A stretch of 64,000 nucleotides of DNA from Neelides folsomi (lineage: Eukaryota > Arthropoda > Collembola > Neelipleona > Neelidae), in the NCBI GenBank assembly GCA_034687125.1, contig JAQGBZ010000052.1, positions 62,001 to 126,000 on the forward strand, given 5' to 3'. Made by a program: the position numbers and the translations under genes. How positions within the stretch are numbered: the stretch's first letter is position 1; every line of letters begins with the position of its first letter. The notes below the pieces were generated by a model. That model saw only the letters and a list, made by a program, of their open reading frames with translations, was not told where the DNA came from and did no database searches. Positions 13,799 to 30,600 of this stretch are shown one piece after another.

Positions 13799-14995
13799 AT
13801 GGAATTGCTGAATAAACTTAAACTTTCGTCTGGAATTTTGAAGTCTCCCCTTTTGTTTAATACCGTTCAAAATAGGTATAATATTTCAATTTAAAAGGTT
13901 TTTGTAAACTGTTTTTGTAGATTATTTTTAGTTTCGTTTCGGAATATGATTATGATTATTTTTAGTTTCGTTTCGGAATATGATTATGATTATTTTAATT
14001 TCTAAGATATTCATATTTGCATTTTATTGAATTATTTTTCTTTTATTTATTACAGAGGGTTCCAATGTAGTGCTGTTCATTATCGCAAACCATGGTCTCA
14101 TTACAAGCACGGGTCAAGGACGACGTACAAAGCCGTCTACCAAAGGCCGATTTACAGACAAAAGGATTTAGAAGCCCTTGAGGAAAATCTTGAAGAAAAG
14201 GAAAAGTTGTCGCATCTTCCCTTCTACCCGCCTTTCCCATGGATGAACGATTCTGTCTGGCACGATCCGCTCATTCACCGATTTTCAAATCATTTCATGT
14301 TAGGAGGAAATCGTGTTATGTCAAAACACATTATGGAAAAGGTCGAAAAAAAATAAATTAGTTCCATAATATTAATAGACTATCTTAAATGCCCAAATAT
14401 TATTGTCAAAAATCGTTAATCTTATATCTCGTAAAATAATTGTTTTATTTATTTTAAAGACTTTTGAATGTATCAAGCGGATACAATTGGCCAAATGGCA
14501 CGAGACGACGGACGAAGTTGAAAGAAGCAAAATAGTTTTGGATCCTCAGGAAGTCTTCCGCATTGCAATTGACAATGTTCGTCCGACTCTTGAAACCATT
14601 ACAGTCAAAAAAGGGGGAGCGAATTATCAAGTTCCAGTGGGAATCGTACCGAACCGAACATATTTCTTAGCTATCAAATATATCAAAGATGCTTGTGCAA
14701 GGGGATCGAAACCACCGGAAGTTAGTTTTTGGACGAAGCTGGCTAGTGAGATTATGGACGCTTATAATAATACAGTGAGTTTTTTTTCTATATTAGAGAT
14801 CCATCCATTCACATTTAAATAAATTAAAACCACGCTTAATTCTTTTATTTACTATTGCCTAAATATTAAATACACTTTTTTACATTTTAACTAATATAAC
14901 CTTTTGATTTACAGGGTAAATGCGTGAAAAGGAAGAATGAATTACACAAGTTATGTGAAGCTAATCGAGCCTACGCACATTTCAGATGGGCATAG
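13799..14995 (+). CDS. MRPS7: Mitochondrial 28S ribosomal protein S7 (uS7m)
   Basis: Small-subunit mitoribosomal protein that nucleates the 3' major domain of 12S rRNA. Four exons in phase: 13799-13875, 14056-14341, 14460-14774, 14915-14995; 252 residues against about 242 in human. The first exon gives a basic, amphipathic N terminus ([15 protein letters not shown]) fitting a mitochondrial presequence; I chose this ATG because its exon ends in phase 2, exactly as the next acceptor needs. Family landmarks: [20 protein letters not shown] (human DPVISKFTNMMMIGGNKVL), [16 protein letters not shown], and the C terminus [21 protein letters not shown]. The second donor is weak (AAG|GTCGAA). Upstream neighbour is the ARL13-like gene on the same strand, about 670 bp away. 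Confidence 0.93.
13921..13988. repeat. 34-bp tandem duplication in MRPS7 intron 1
   Basis: Two identical 34-bp copies, 13921-13954 and 13955-13988, followed by the first 8 bases of a third copy. It lies in the intron and does not touch the acceptor at 14055. Perfect identity suggests a recent slippage event. Confidence 0.9.
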
Positions 14996-16944
14996 TTAAA
15001 GAAGATAAAGTAGAGTCATTAACGACCTACATAGACGATTTAACTATAAATTATTAACTATTTTAAATAACATTTAATACATGATTGAATGCCATCCACC
15101 TATGTTCATTTATTATATATTACACCTAAAATATCAATAAAAAGTAATATTTGTAAAAGAAACGTATGAATCATAAATCCTTTGCATTTTTCTTATTTAA
15201 TTTAGCAATTACATCAACATAAATCGGAAAAAAAGTTAGGACAAAACCAAATAAACTGAATTTACATTGAAGTTGTTCAACTAAATAGAATGGATTTTTC
15301 ATATTTCCTATTAACCAAGTTTCATATATTTTTCATTTATTATATTCACCTCTCAATTAAAATCTTATTGCATCATTTATAACAGATCCATATTACTTGA
15401 TAGATTCAAATCTCTACTGTAGGGTTATATAAGAATCGAAGAAAACATTCAAATAGCATCAATTACCTACAATTAGACATGAATGCATAACATATTTAGT
15501 ATGTAAACTGTTGATCAATTATTACAATAAGTTTATCTTGGAATCTTATGAAAAGTTCACATGATAAAAGATCTTCAATGCATACCAAATCCTATTGTTG
15601 AATTTGTCTCATTGTTTTCTCCAATCAAAACATTGTTTAAAAGATCACATCAACGATTTTCGATAAACCATCATCCCAATTAATCATTCCATCATATTTC
15701 ATTCATATAATCTTAACGACGAAGTCCATTAATTATAATTAAAAGAATTTCAATCGCCATTTTAGATATTGAAATTGACCATTCGAGGGCTTTTCCCTCC
15801 CAGTTTGCCTCAAGTTGGTCCCTAATGTTTAAAGTCCATAAGAAAAAAAGAGTCCGAAAGGGTAACCCCACTACTTTTCAAGCGTCTATATAAAGGCAGC
15901 ATTTTTGGAACCGAGTCCGAATCGTTTCGCAAGACGCATAATTCACGCCAATTGTATTCGGCACCAACTCATCCCTTGGCATCGTCTCTTCAACATCGGT
16001 TTCATCCTCGGACATCGCGCATCTGATGTGAATCGCTAGGCACATTCATACCAAAATTGTGCAGTATTTACAGCTTTGGTCTGCTTTTGCCAATCGATTC
16101 ATTTTTCACCCTCGTTCCGTCATGCTGTTGATCGAGGGTTTACAAAGACCCGATAATGGCTGTGGTATGGGTAGAATCATATCACAGTGGTTATGTGGTC
16201 TTTGGAATTTCTAAAATTTCGTCTTGGCACCTTCCTTGGCCGTTATGGCTATTTCGGCGGCTTTGGGTGTCATTTTCATTAAAGCTTCCGCAATAGTTAA
16301 AACGTCTCTTGGAACCACTGGCATTTGTTTGCCGCCTAGTGGTTTATTGTTCTATTTCATGTTTTAATAATCATGACTAGAACACTAAATCACTAAGTAA
16401 GCTTACAATCTTCATCGAATTCTCTCAATCTTAGCTCAACGATCAAGCCATTCAATTCAATATGATTATGATCCCAAGAACTTGCATTATTAAATTGTGT
16501 TCATTTCTAATACTCATTTCATATCAAATTAAATAACACGATTGACCTTAAATTCACAAAATAAATAATTTAAAATTAGTAGTCTTAAACATGGTTAAAG
16601 ATAATTATTTGTCAGATTTTTATTTATTAATGAGATTCAACATTTAAAAGATGTAATTAATTGATTTAAGTCAAAATCCATGATGCATTTTGGCATTTGC
16701 ATTTGGCGATGGTGAGAATGGGAGTTTATGGGGAAATAGTGACTTGTAAAAGAGTAGTGTGGCTAATAAATGCCAAGGTTTCAATGCGAGCCAGAGTTTT
16801 GGATCTTCCGCTAAAATAAGCACGTGGATCAGGGCAAAGCGAGTGTGTGGTTTCGAGTTTGAGTTCTTTTGGAACATTGTTGTCTAAAGGTGAAGAAAGT
16901 CGGATTTTGAAACTGAGGATTGCGACGCCTTCAAGAACTCCAAG
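14996..16944. other. Spacer with two short decayed-looking reading frames
   Basis: Between MRPS7 and eIF4B. The part 15780-16370 is less AT-rich. On the minus strand it holds two codon-like stretches, 16324-16211 (37 residues, MPVVPRDVLTIAEALMKM...) and 16015-15878 (45 residues, acidic start MSEDETDVEET). The DNA between them carries stops and a CKYC motif. I recognise no family; it may be a decayed mobile element or pseudogene. A TATATAAAGG at 15887-15896 resembles a TATA box but overlaps the second frame. The rest is AT-rich and featureless. Confidence 0.4.
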
Positions 16945-19640
16945 ATGTCGAGTAGTAAGTAAAGTCAAAGGTCAAACCCCCTACTAACTACCCCTTGTCC
17001 TTTTTTCCAGAAAAAGGGAAGAGCAATAAAGGGAAGACCATGAGTCTCCAGGAGTTTAATGCCCAAATTGAAGATCATGGACAATCTCCAGCTGCTGGGC
17101 AGAATGTCATCTACGCTCCCAAGAAGCCGACCAACATGGGATCATCGTGGGCCGACGAGGTCGAGGAAGAAGGTCCGCATTAAATTACATAATTTTACCC
17201 TTACTCATCCTTACTCCGGCGTCTTACCATTTCCCTCCATTTTTCATTGTTAGAATTGATCACGGAGCGGGAGAGGATTATTTTGCCATCTGCCCCGAGA
17301 GCCTCCCGTGGTCCGGCCATCGATGAGAGGACCATCCCAAGAGAAGGGCCATTCAATGCCCATCTCGGTAATTTGTCATACGATATCGGCGAGGACGACG
17401 TGGCAAAGTTCTTCCGGGATCTTGCCATTGCCGAGATGCGACTTCCTAAGGATGGGCAGACCAACCGGCTGAGGGGATTTGGTTATGTTGAGTTCCGGGA
17501 CCGGGAATCGCTCATCAGCGCCCTTTCCATGAACGAGTCAATGCTGAAGGGAAGACCCGTCCGGATCTCCCTCGGACAACCGGGACAAAACACCGGGTCA
17601 CGGAACGACCACAGACAACCTGACGAGACTCCTGATGATTGGAGATCAGCAATGGATGGACCTATGGCCTCAAGAGGAGGAGGAGGATTCCCACCGTAAG
17701 TAACAAATAATCATTATGAAATTGTAATCATAATTGCAATCATTATAAAACACGTTATAAAATTCTTTATTGCATTATTTAATCTTTATTCTTTAATCTC
17801 TTTATGACAATAGAAGGGACGATGATTTCGGGCGTCAACCAATGGGAAGAAGGCCATATGATGACTACGGTGGTGGTGGTGGTCGGGACCGGGGTGGTGA
17901 TAGATACGGGGAAGATCGTGGTAGGGATAGGGGATTCGGCGGAGGTGGTTTTGGAGGAGATCGGGAGAGGTTCGGAGGAGAGAGAGATCGGTTCGGCGGG
18001 GACCGAGGACGTAGTTTCGGTGGTGGTGGTGGTCCTGAAGAGTCCTTTGATGCGCCATGGAGAGACGAGCGGATGGCGATGTCCCGTCCACAATACCCGC
18101 CCCCTAGAGAAAGAATGCCTGTGAGAGAGAGATACGACGAAGAGCCTCAACGCGAGAGACCCAGAGGACCCCCGCCCAGATCTTCTTCACCCACTCCTTC
18201 AAAAGAGTCTTCTTCGTAAGAATAAATAAATAATTACATAAATTATGTTTTATTCTATATAATTAATTGGTGTTTTAATTGGCAATATAATTAATTGGTG
18301 TTTTAATTGACAATAAAATTAAAAATAACTAAAGATTTAATTAAATGGTTGTTTTTGTAGAAGCGAGCCCCGCGAAAGGAAAAGACTTGTTCTTGCACCA
18401 AGGACAGTGCCAGACCCAGTGGGAGCGAACATTCCTGCAGCGACTTCTTCTATCTTCGGAGGAGCAAAGCCGGTCGACACGGCTGCCAGAGAGAGGGAAA
18501 TTGAAGAGAAACTCGCTACTGGAGCCCAAAATAATCAAATACGTATTCTTCAGCGACCACACGGAGAAAGAGGGGATTCTAATCCAAGAAGAAGGTAAAA
18601 AAACTATTTCAATCAATTTCATAACAATGTTTAAATTAGATTTAGTAAAATATTTAGAAAGTTTATAGACCAATTACACAGAAAGCTCCAGAAAGTTGCA
18701 TTAAAAGTTTTACAATTTAACCAAATTGAAATGTTTGAGTTTTGAATGACTTTTACATTTGAAGTACCTAGTTTAAAAATAATTAATTATCGAATTTCTG
18801 GTTTAAATTAGTAAAACCCCATTCGCCACGCTGGTTTGAAGAATGATTCTTCTTCTGGTGCCAATATTCATTTATTGAAAATGGGGAAATTAATCCGGAA
18901 GGAAGCTATGTAGGAAGCATTTAAACCTTTATTAATGGTTCATAAATGTGCCGAAAACAGACGCTATATTTCATTTTGAATTAATAATTAAATAATTATT
19001 TTAATTGTTAAATCTTATCTTTAATATTAAACTTGATTTAGATTTAGATCATCAATTATATTTTATTAGATGGTTCATAGTTATTTTATCACTTCATAAA
19101 CGAACTTTTGATTTTAGTGAGTCTGAGGGAGATGAATTGCGTGAAGAAACTACAGAGAAAGATAGCCATTCGGAGCCTGAGGATGAGCGAGATGCCCATA
19201 AGTTTGTTGAAGAACGTGAAGAGAATGAGAAGCGAAGCGAAGGACCCAAAGGTGCACGTCGAATTGTCTCACCGAGGAGAAGCGAAGACAGACGAGATGT
19301 CCGTGAACACCCAAACACACGAAGACCGGATCCACGTGATGGGCAAAGAGACCAACGAAGTTCTCGTCCTGTTAAAGTCGCTGGGCCAGGAAAGCCCAAA
19401 GAACCCACACAAGACAAGTGAGAGAGATTCTGTTTATTTATTTATTTAACAAGATGAAATTAATATTTTAGATTTAATTAATTTATATTTTCATGATCCA
19501 ACAGAGACGGCTTCACTGACATTCGCTCCGGCGTTCCTACACGGATCCTCCAAGAGGAAAAGGTCGCGATTGTTCCAGCAAAGAATAAATTTGAGTGTCT
19601 CGTCGGTGATGATGAAAATGTGTCGGAAGTTTCGGATTGA
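16945..19640 (+). CDS. EIF4B: Eukaryotic translation initiation factor 4B
   Basis: RNA-binding cofactor of the eIF4A helicase in cap-dependent initiation, cytoplasmic. Seven exons in phase: 16945-16954, 17011-17172, 17254-17695, 17814-18215, 18361-18594, 19118-19417, 19505-19640; 561 residues. The first coding exon is only 10 nt. N terminus MSSKKGKSNKGKTMSLQEF matches the conserved KKGKT.SL.EF start. RRM at about 92-166 with RNP2 (HLGNLSYD) and RNP1 (RGFGYVEF). Then a Gly/Arg/Asp-rich DRYG-type region encoded by exon 4, the conserved stretch RKRLVLAPRTVP leading to IFGGAKPVDT and EREIEEKL, and an acidic/basic low-complexity tail. The order is that of eIF4B rather than the shorter eIF4H. Two introns contain small tandem duplications or AT runs, nothing that breaks splicing. 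Confidence 0.93.
18258..18313. repeat. 28-bp tandem duplication in EIF4B intron 4
   Basis: Copies at 18258-18285 and 18286-18313 differ at one base. Intronic, between the donor at 18216 and the acceptor at 18360. Confidence 0.85.
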
Positions 19641-20319
19641 GCCGCCTCCATTATTTAAATAATGAAAATTAAAAAAATAGAAAAAACTTTTAATTCTATT
19701 GTACACCTTTTTTGAATGCATTGGGCTTCGAATAAGGATTTTTTATGATTATCGAATATTGACTATTTTTTCTTTTCTAAACTAATCAAAAGTGTCTAAA
19801 AAATATTCCTCTTCCTAATTTACTTTACACGTTTATGATATTTATAAAAAGGCGTTTAAAAATTTAAAAAAAGGGAAAAACGGTAAAATGAACACGTATG
19901 TTATAAAATAATATACAAAAAAGTTTTTAGCAATAGTTGAACCTTTTAGAAATAAATGTATATGAAAAGCTGAGTAATTTGCCAGATTTTATTTAATATT
20001 TACAGTACCTTTAACCCATATAGATAAAAAACGAATAACAACATTCACAAATCATGCATCATGGGCAAATTGGTAGGAAAAAACATTTTAACTCCAATTC
20101 ATATAACATACCTCAATAGTTTCTTATCTAATCTTGAACACGCTTTACTAAATGGCACTCCATTGAGTTATTTCAAGTATTTATGATTCGTGAATGAAAG
20201 GAATTTGAGTATTGTAGTTTATTGCGTTATCAATACAAGACTCGATTTATTAGGTTTAATATTATTCATGAACTAGATAATTGGTAGTTATTTGGTTTGG
20301 TTTTTTATCATTATCAAGA
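19641..20319. other. Convergent intergenic spacer
   Basis: Lies between the 3' ends of EIF4B (plus) and FAM135 (minus). AT-rich, with AATAAA-like motifs for plus-strand 3' end formation (for example near 19950). No gene seen. Confidence 0.4.
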
Positions 20320-25166
<4,847 letters not shown>

Positions 25167-25199
25167 TTATAAAAGGCGACAGCGGAAGGGAAGCGTAAA
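25167..25199. promoter_or_regulatory. 33-bp head-to-head interval between FAM135 and a plus-strand gene
   Basis: Only 33 bp separate the FAM135 start codon (minus, 25166) from the ATG at 25200 (plus). It contains TTTATAAAAGG, a TATA-like element on the plus strand, but this lies too close to the plus ATG to place a normal leader. Either the transcripts overlap at their 5' ends with start sites inside the partner's first exon, or one gene has an upstream noncoding exon. Confidence 0.5.
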
Positions 25200-25638
25200 A
25201 TGCTGGTGATCTTCGGCTGCTCACTCCTGCTCCTCGCCGGGCCGGCCTGGGCGGGGGCGGAGCTGCGTGGGTACGGACACGGGCACCACGGGCACCACGA
25301 CCAGCACAACCTTGACCTTTACTCGCTCTTAGGCGGCATTTCTTTTGCGTCACTCCTCGGTGCCACCATTGTCTTCCTCGCAAGGAGAAACAGTAAGACG
25401 ATTTGAAACTTTTAAGGCCAATTTTGACTTTCCGGAGTGATTCTCACTTTTCGGCTAATTTTGACTTTTCGGGTATATTTTGAATATTGGGCAGAACTTT
25501 GGTGTCGATTTTTAATTCTTGGTTTTTAAAGCTACTGGAAGGCGGAGACGTTCCTTAGATCCCAATGACGATGACGACGATGGTGAACATATCTTCCTCA
25601 GCCCGCTTCGCAACCCAGTGCCCTTTGAATTAAAGTAA
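25200..25638 (+). CDS. Small His-rich single-pass membrane protein, unrecognised
   Basis: Two exons, 25200-25392 and 25532-25638, phase 1, 99 residues. A clean signal peptide (MLVIFGCSLLLLAGPAWAG) is followed by a short Gly/His-rich segment (GYGHGHHGHHDQHN), a hydrophobic helix (LYSLLGGISFASLLGATIVF), then a basic stop-transfer run with RRNTTGRRRR and an acidic cytoplasmic tail (NDDDDDGEH). The layout predicts a type I membrane protein with a tiny, possibly metal-binding ectodomain. The intron ends (A|GTAAGA, TTTTTAAAG|C) restore one frame across the junction with a sensible stop, which supports a real gene. I know no family with this layout and assign no function. It lies head to head with FAM135. 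Confidence 0.65.
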
Positions 25639-27698
25639 AAATTAATGAGAAATGACCTTTTTGATATAAAAGTAAAAATATAGATATGGGGTAGATACAA
25701 TATTTTTATTTTTATAAGAATCTTATTTATTTGCTATTTCATTGAAAATTGTAAAAAAATATATAAATCTGAATATTAAAAATTTAATCGCATTTGTAAA
25801 ACTGATCGTTTATTTATATTGAATCTCAAATACTTGCATATTGAAGAAATCAGAATAGTTAAAATAGGCAATCAAATATTCTACATAAGTACTTACAAGC
25901 ATATTATATATTTTACAACACGTTATAATTAAAAATTCGATTTTTCAGAAAACTTACAAAAAAATTTAAACCTTATTATTTTTCAGAAATAAGTCCTTCA
26001 ATAAAAAATTTAAAACTTAAATATTTAAAATGTTTTTAGGATTAAAAGTAGATAAAAAAAAGTAGTATTTTATTTAAATTGAAGTAGTGAATTTAAAGTA
26101 GTTTAATATTACCAGAAGTCAGTCGAGACAAATCAAGATAAATGTAAATAAGCGAGGTTGTTCTTCAACTCCAATTTTCTGCAAATAAAACCCAAAAATT
26201 ATCATGAATGCAAGTCCCCAAACAAAATTTTAATACGTGAGATTATTGACCTTTCGAATTACATTGAAAATCTGACTTGAAGGATAGAAATAGAGTTGTC
26301 AATAAATTAGTAATACAAATTGGCTTAATTAACACTTGATTGATACACTTTGGCACTTGTGCTTAAATGTTTAAAAGTTTCTTGCAACATTTAGTTAATA
26401 AGCAGTATGAAAAGGCAATTAGAAAAGGATCTATAAAAAAGGAAATAAAAAAGGAATGCGAATGGGTAGAGAAGTAAATCGGGTCTTTCACCTGTCCCTC
26501 TTTGGGAGTCGGAGAGGAAGAGACGGGCAGAGCCTCCATCTTTTACCCGCTTCTACCCGGCCCGGATCTCTTTATTCTCCTCCTGTCTCATTCCCCCCAC
26601 TTCCTCACTCCACGCACCAACAAGGAGTTGGATGGAGGAGACATTCTCGCGAGAGTGTTGGTCCTTCAGATTGATCGATGAGGGATTATTAATGAATTTT
26701 TAAAACTTTGCCTTCTATAAGCCCAAAGTCGGGCAAAGTGACATTTGAGAACCACAATTTATGCCTCGCTTTTATTTGAGGATCATAAAAGCTTTTAGCT
26801 TTTGATACTCACTCAATACTCCAGAGATAAATATTACCTTCCATACATATTCCTTTCCTATACATAATTCCATACGTAAGACTGCCCTATAGTCTTTTCC
26901 CATCCTTTGTCTTCATTATTTTTGGCACTTGACATTTGACAAAATCTATAAAACGGTTCTCCAGACAAAGAATGGAACATTTTTATAAGACTTTTATCAT
27001 AGTTTTTATATTAGAGGCTTACAGAGTTTTATGTTAGAGGCTTATAAAATTTTATATTTTAGAGGTTTACAGAGTTTTATATATTATAGGCTTATAGAGC
27101 TTAATATGTTTTACAGCTTTTTGAGTGGGCATTAAAAGTTTTCCTATACATATTTTATAGCCTTCATTTGTATTGTCATGCTTTACTGTTTAACTTTCTC
27201 TTTAACCACTTTTAATTGAATTATTGTTATTAAGAAAAAGTTGAGCATAATAGTCTCATTAAAAAGTTATCAAAAAGTTTTGAACTCGAGCTAAAAGTTG
27301 AACTTGATTCAATTATAAGTTTAACCCATCTACCTAATTGTTAATAATTACTAAACCAAAACTAAACAGAGCATTTTCTTAAAATAATATTTAAATAAGC
27401 AATTAATTATAAGTACAAACTCATGCAGCATTGTTATAACTAAACAGTGTATAAAAATTACTTTATAACAAATAATAAATTAAAAATCGGAAATGGATTT
27501 GAAAGTATAAAAATGTTCATATTTTATTGAGTACTTTGGTTCGATCAATTTTAATGACTATTTGACTAAATAGCCTGACAAATACAATAGTTGATTATAA
27601 TATTAAATATAGTATTTTTAATAATAGCTTCGTCCTTCATCCAGACGCACCTCTTTTGACTTTTAATGTGTTGATGAACTAATGATTTAGAAAATTTT
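25639..27698. other. Convergent spacer between the small membrane gene and PMCA
   Basis: AT-rich, except a GC-rich islet at about 26455-26680 that has an open plus-strand frame of 72 residues (low complexity, no family). I looked on the minus strand here for further PMCA 3' exons, such as a calmodulin-binding segment, and found none. Confidence 0.4.
27005..27102. repeat. Degenerate minisatellite, about four units of 23-26 bp
   Basis: Successive units share the core TTAGAGGCTTACAGAGTTTT with substitutions and small length changes. Intergenic, upstream of the PMCA stop codon in plus coordinates. No coding role visible. Confidence 0.75.
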
Positions 27699-30600
27699 TT
27701 ATTTGGGAGGTTCTGCCGGTGCAGCTGGTGTAGAAGCTCCAGATGCACTTTGCTTTCGTTCTTTACCCCCTGAGATGCTTTGTGGTTTTTTTCTATCGGC
27801 TGAAGCACTTTGTTTCCGCTCACCCGTTCCATTTGGCTGGGCTGGTTTTGCGACCTGACCCTGATTCGCTTCTCTCTTTAAATGTTTCTTCGATTCAACT
27901 TTCTCCTTTGGTGCTTGTGGGGCTGGTGGAGGTGGCTCGGAAATTCCTTCGATTTTGTGACCAAGTTCAATGAAGTCTTGATCGTCGACAAATTCTTTCG
28001 GGGCATGCCGTTTACTATTTAATAATTTAAATAACTAATTAATATTTTAGTTTATAAGTAAATACAGATAGTTCACATTTGATTGCAAGTTGTATTATGT
28101 GATTAATTTATCGTTTATGAATTAATCTTACACCAAGCATCTAATCGGAATTGACGTTATGATCTGCTGCCAAATTAAAGTTCCAATACCGAATTGGAAA
28201 CACCAGAGCCATTGTTCGATGGTTAAAGGCATTGTCCAAAACACTTTCCCTCCAAATTGGATAATGACGGCCTTAACAAATTGTAATTTGAAATATGAAA
28301 ATTGTTCATAATTCAATTTGGAATGATTTTAATTGGATTGATTTTTTGAAGTATAAACCTGAAGAAGCATCGTAACCACCCAAATGATACAAAAAATGGT
28401 ATTGGTGAAAACACCTTTGAAGATGTTTCTCTGGCCGTGAATCTTTCTTGCGTTCAATTCATTGAACAAAGTCATCATCACGAATGTGTTGAAAATAATT
28501 GTAAAATGGGAAGAAGGCGCGTCAATTTTAATACCGTTGTCAACATCCATCAGCTTATGTCCTTTTAATTAAATTAAATTGAATTGAATTGAATAAATCA
28601 AATTCAAATTAATTAAAATCGATTTAAATGAAATTTTAAACAAAAATATATTAAAATTGATCAAAAATTTCAACCTCTGAACAAAAGCACAAAGATGATT
28701 GTGAGTTGGTAAACTGCTTGGCCCACAATGTTTTTAATCATGGTCGGAGAAAGGAGCGGTTTGGTTCTTCCGTAAGGTTTTCGTTGTAAAAGTTCGTCAG
28801 TCGGCATTTCAGTGGCTAATGCGAGGGATGCCAAAGTGTCCATAATCAAATTAACCCATAACATTTGCATAGCCTATAATGTATAAAGTTGTTCCATTTA
28901 AAAATTTATAACCCAATTAAATAAATTCAAATTAATTAAATAGTTATCAATAAGACAATAAGAAAAGTGATTGTAGCTGCATTAAGGTTTATTATTATTA
29001 TTATTGTTATAAAATTGACCTTCAATGGACTGTTATTGACAATACAAGCTCCAGTAAAAGCTGCGATGACAGCCACAATGTTAACAGTGAGCTGAAATTG
29101 GAGGAACTTTGCAATGCTGTCATAAACATTTCTTCCCCAAAGCACAGCTTTCACAATGCTCGTGAAATTGTCATCAGTGAGGATAATATCAGAGGCTTCT
29201 TTGGCCACATCAGTTCCAGCAATTCCCTAAAAAATTTATTTTAAAAAAATAACTCATTTAAATAAATTTAACAACAAAACTAATTAAAAATATTTTTAAT
29301 TCAAAGATTTAATAAATAAAATCAATTTTTTCTCTGGAGTTTAAAATATATTTAGAGTTCATTTAATTACCATTGAAAATCCCACATCAGCTTTTTTAAG
29401 TGCAGGCCCATCATTTGTTCCATCACCAGTCACAGCCACAACTTCCCGATTCGGGTTCACCGTTGAATCAATAATTCCCTTCACGAGATTATATTTATCA
29501 GTAGGGGAGGATCGAGCCATGACACGCAACTTGGGCCAAACTTCATCAATCAGCTCTTGCTGAACTTCACCATAATCATCACGAATCCTCTCATTGAAGT
29601 CTTTCCCCTCCAAGATCAAAAATCCATCCCCTGGCTTCATAATCCCGCACTTGTATGCAATCGACCGAGCAGTTTCAATATTGTCTCCTGTGACCATCCG
29701 AACTGTGATTCCAGCCCGTTGGCATGTGATGATAGCAGCTGGGACTTCCGGTCGGACGGGATCTTCAATTCCGACAATTCCAATGCAAGTGAGTCCAGAA
29801 ACGATATTGTCTTCTGCGTCCCAATTCGGCTCATTTCCGTCAATGTCTTTATACGCGATTGAAATTGTTCTGAGTCCATCTGCAGCCATTGACTCGATCA
29901 CTTCTTTTACCATTTTGTTTTGCAATTCAGAAGACAGATTTTCCATTTTCCCTTCTTTCCCGTAAATATTTGTGCATCTTGAAAATATTAATTAATTGAG
30001 CAATTAAGTAATTATTTTCTAAACTGACTTTATCAAGGGGTGGAGAGAAGAAAAAACTAATTTTGATATGTTGTTAGTATTATTTAAATATTATAATATT
30101 TTTATTAACATGACTTTATACTTTTTCATGATAATTTCAGAAGCTCCTTTAGTGAAAATCCTCCAACCTCCGGATTTCTTCTTAATAACCGTCGTCATTG
30201 ATTTTCTCACTGAATTGAAAGTGTAAACACGAGCAAAAGATTCTTCTGTATTTGCTTGTCGCTCTTTGGCATAATCCCCTCCGCATGCTTTCACAAAGCC
30301 CAAAAGAGCACATTCTGTTTTATTTCCAACTTGTTGTGGTAATCCCCCAGCTTCATCAGCCTAATCAAATCATGTAACAAAAGAATATTGAATTTATACT
30401 ACTAATATAAAGCAGTTAAATACTAAAAAGATCCATTGAGTGTTTTGTTTTCAAGCTGTTGAAACAAGATTCAAACTTACCACAATTCTGGAAGTGAATG
30501 CAGAATTTAGTGAAATAGCTGGATATAAAATTGATGAAACATTCCCAGGAATGCTCACTCCGCCTTTGTCAATCGTTTTATTGAAATTTCCACAAAGGTA

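Noticed and set aside
17779-18150. Minus-strand frames of 101-123 residues opposite EIF4B exon 4
   Set aside because: Shadows of the Gly/Arg/Asp-rich repeat coding region; the plus-strand reading is conserved eIF4B.
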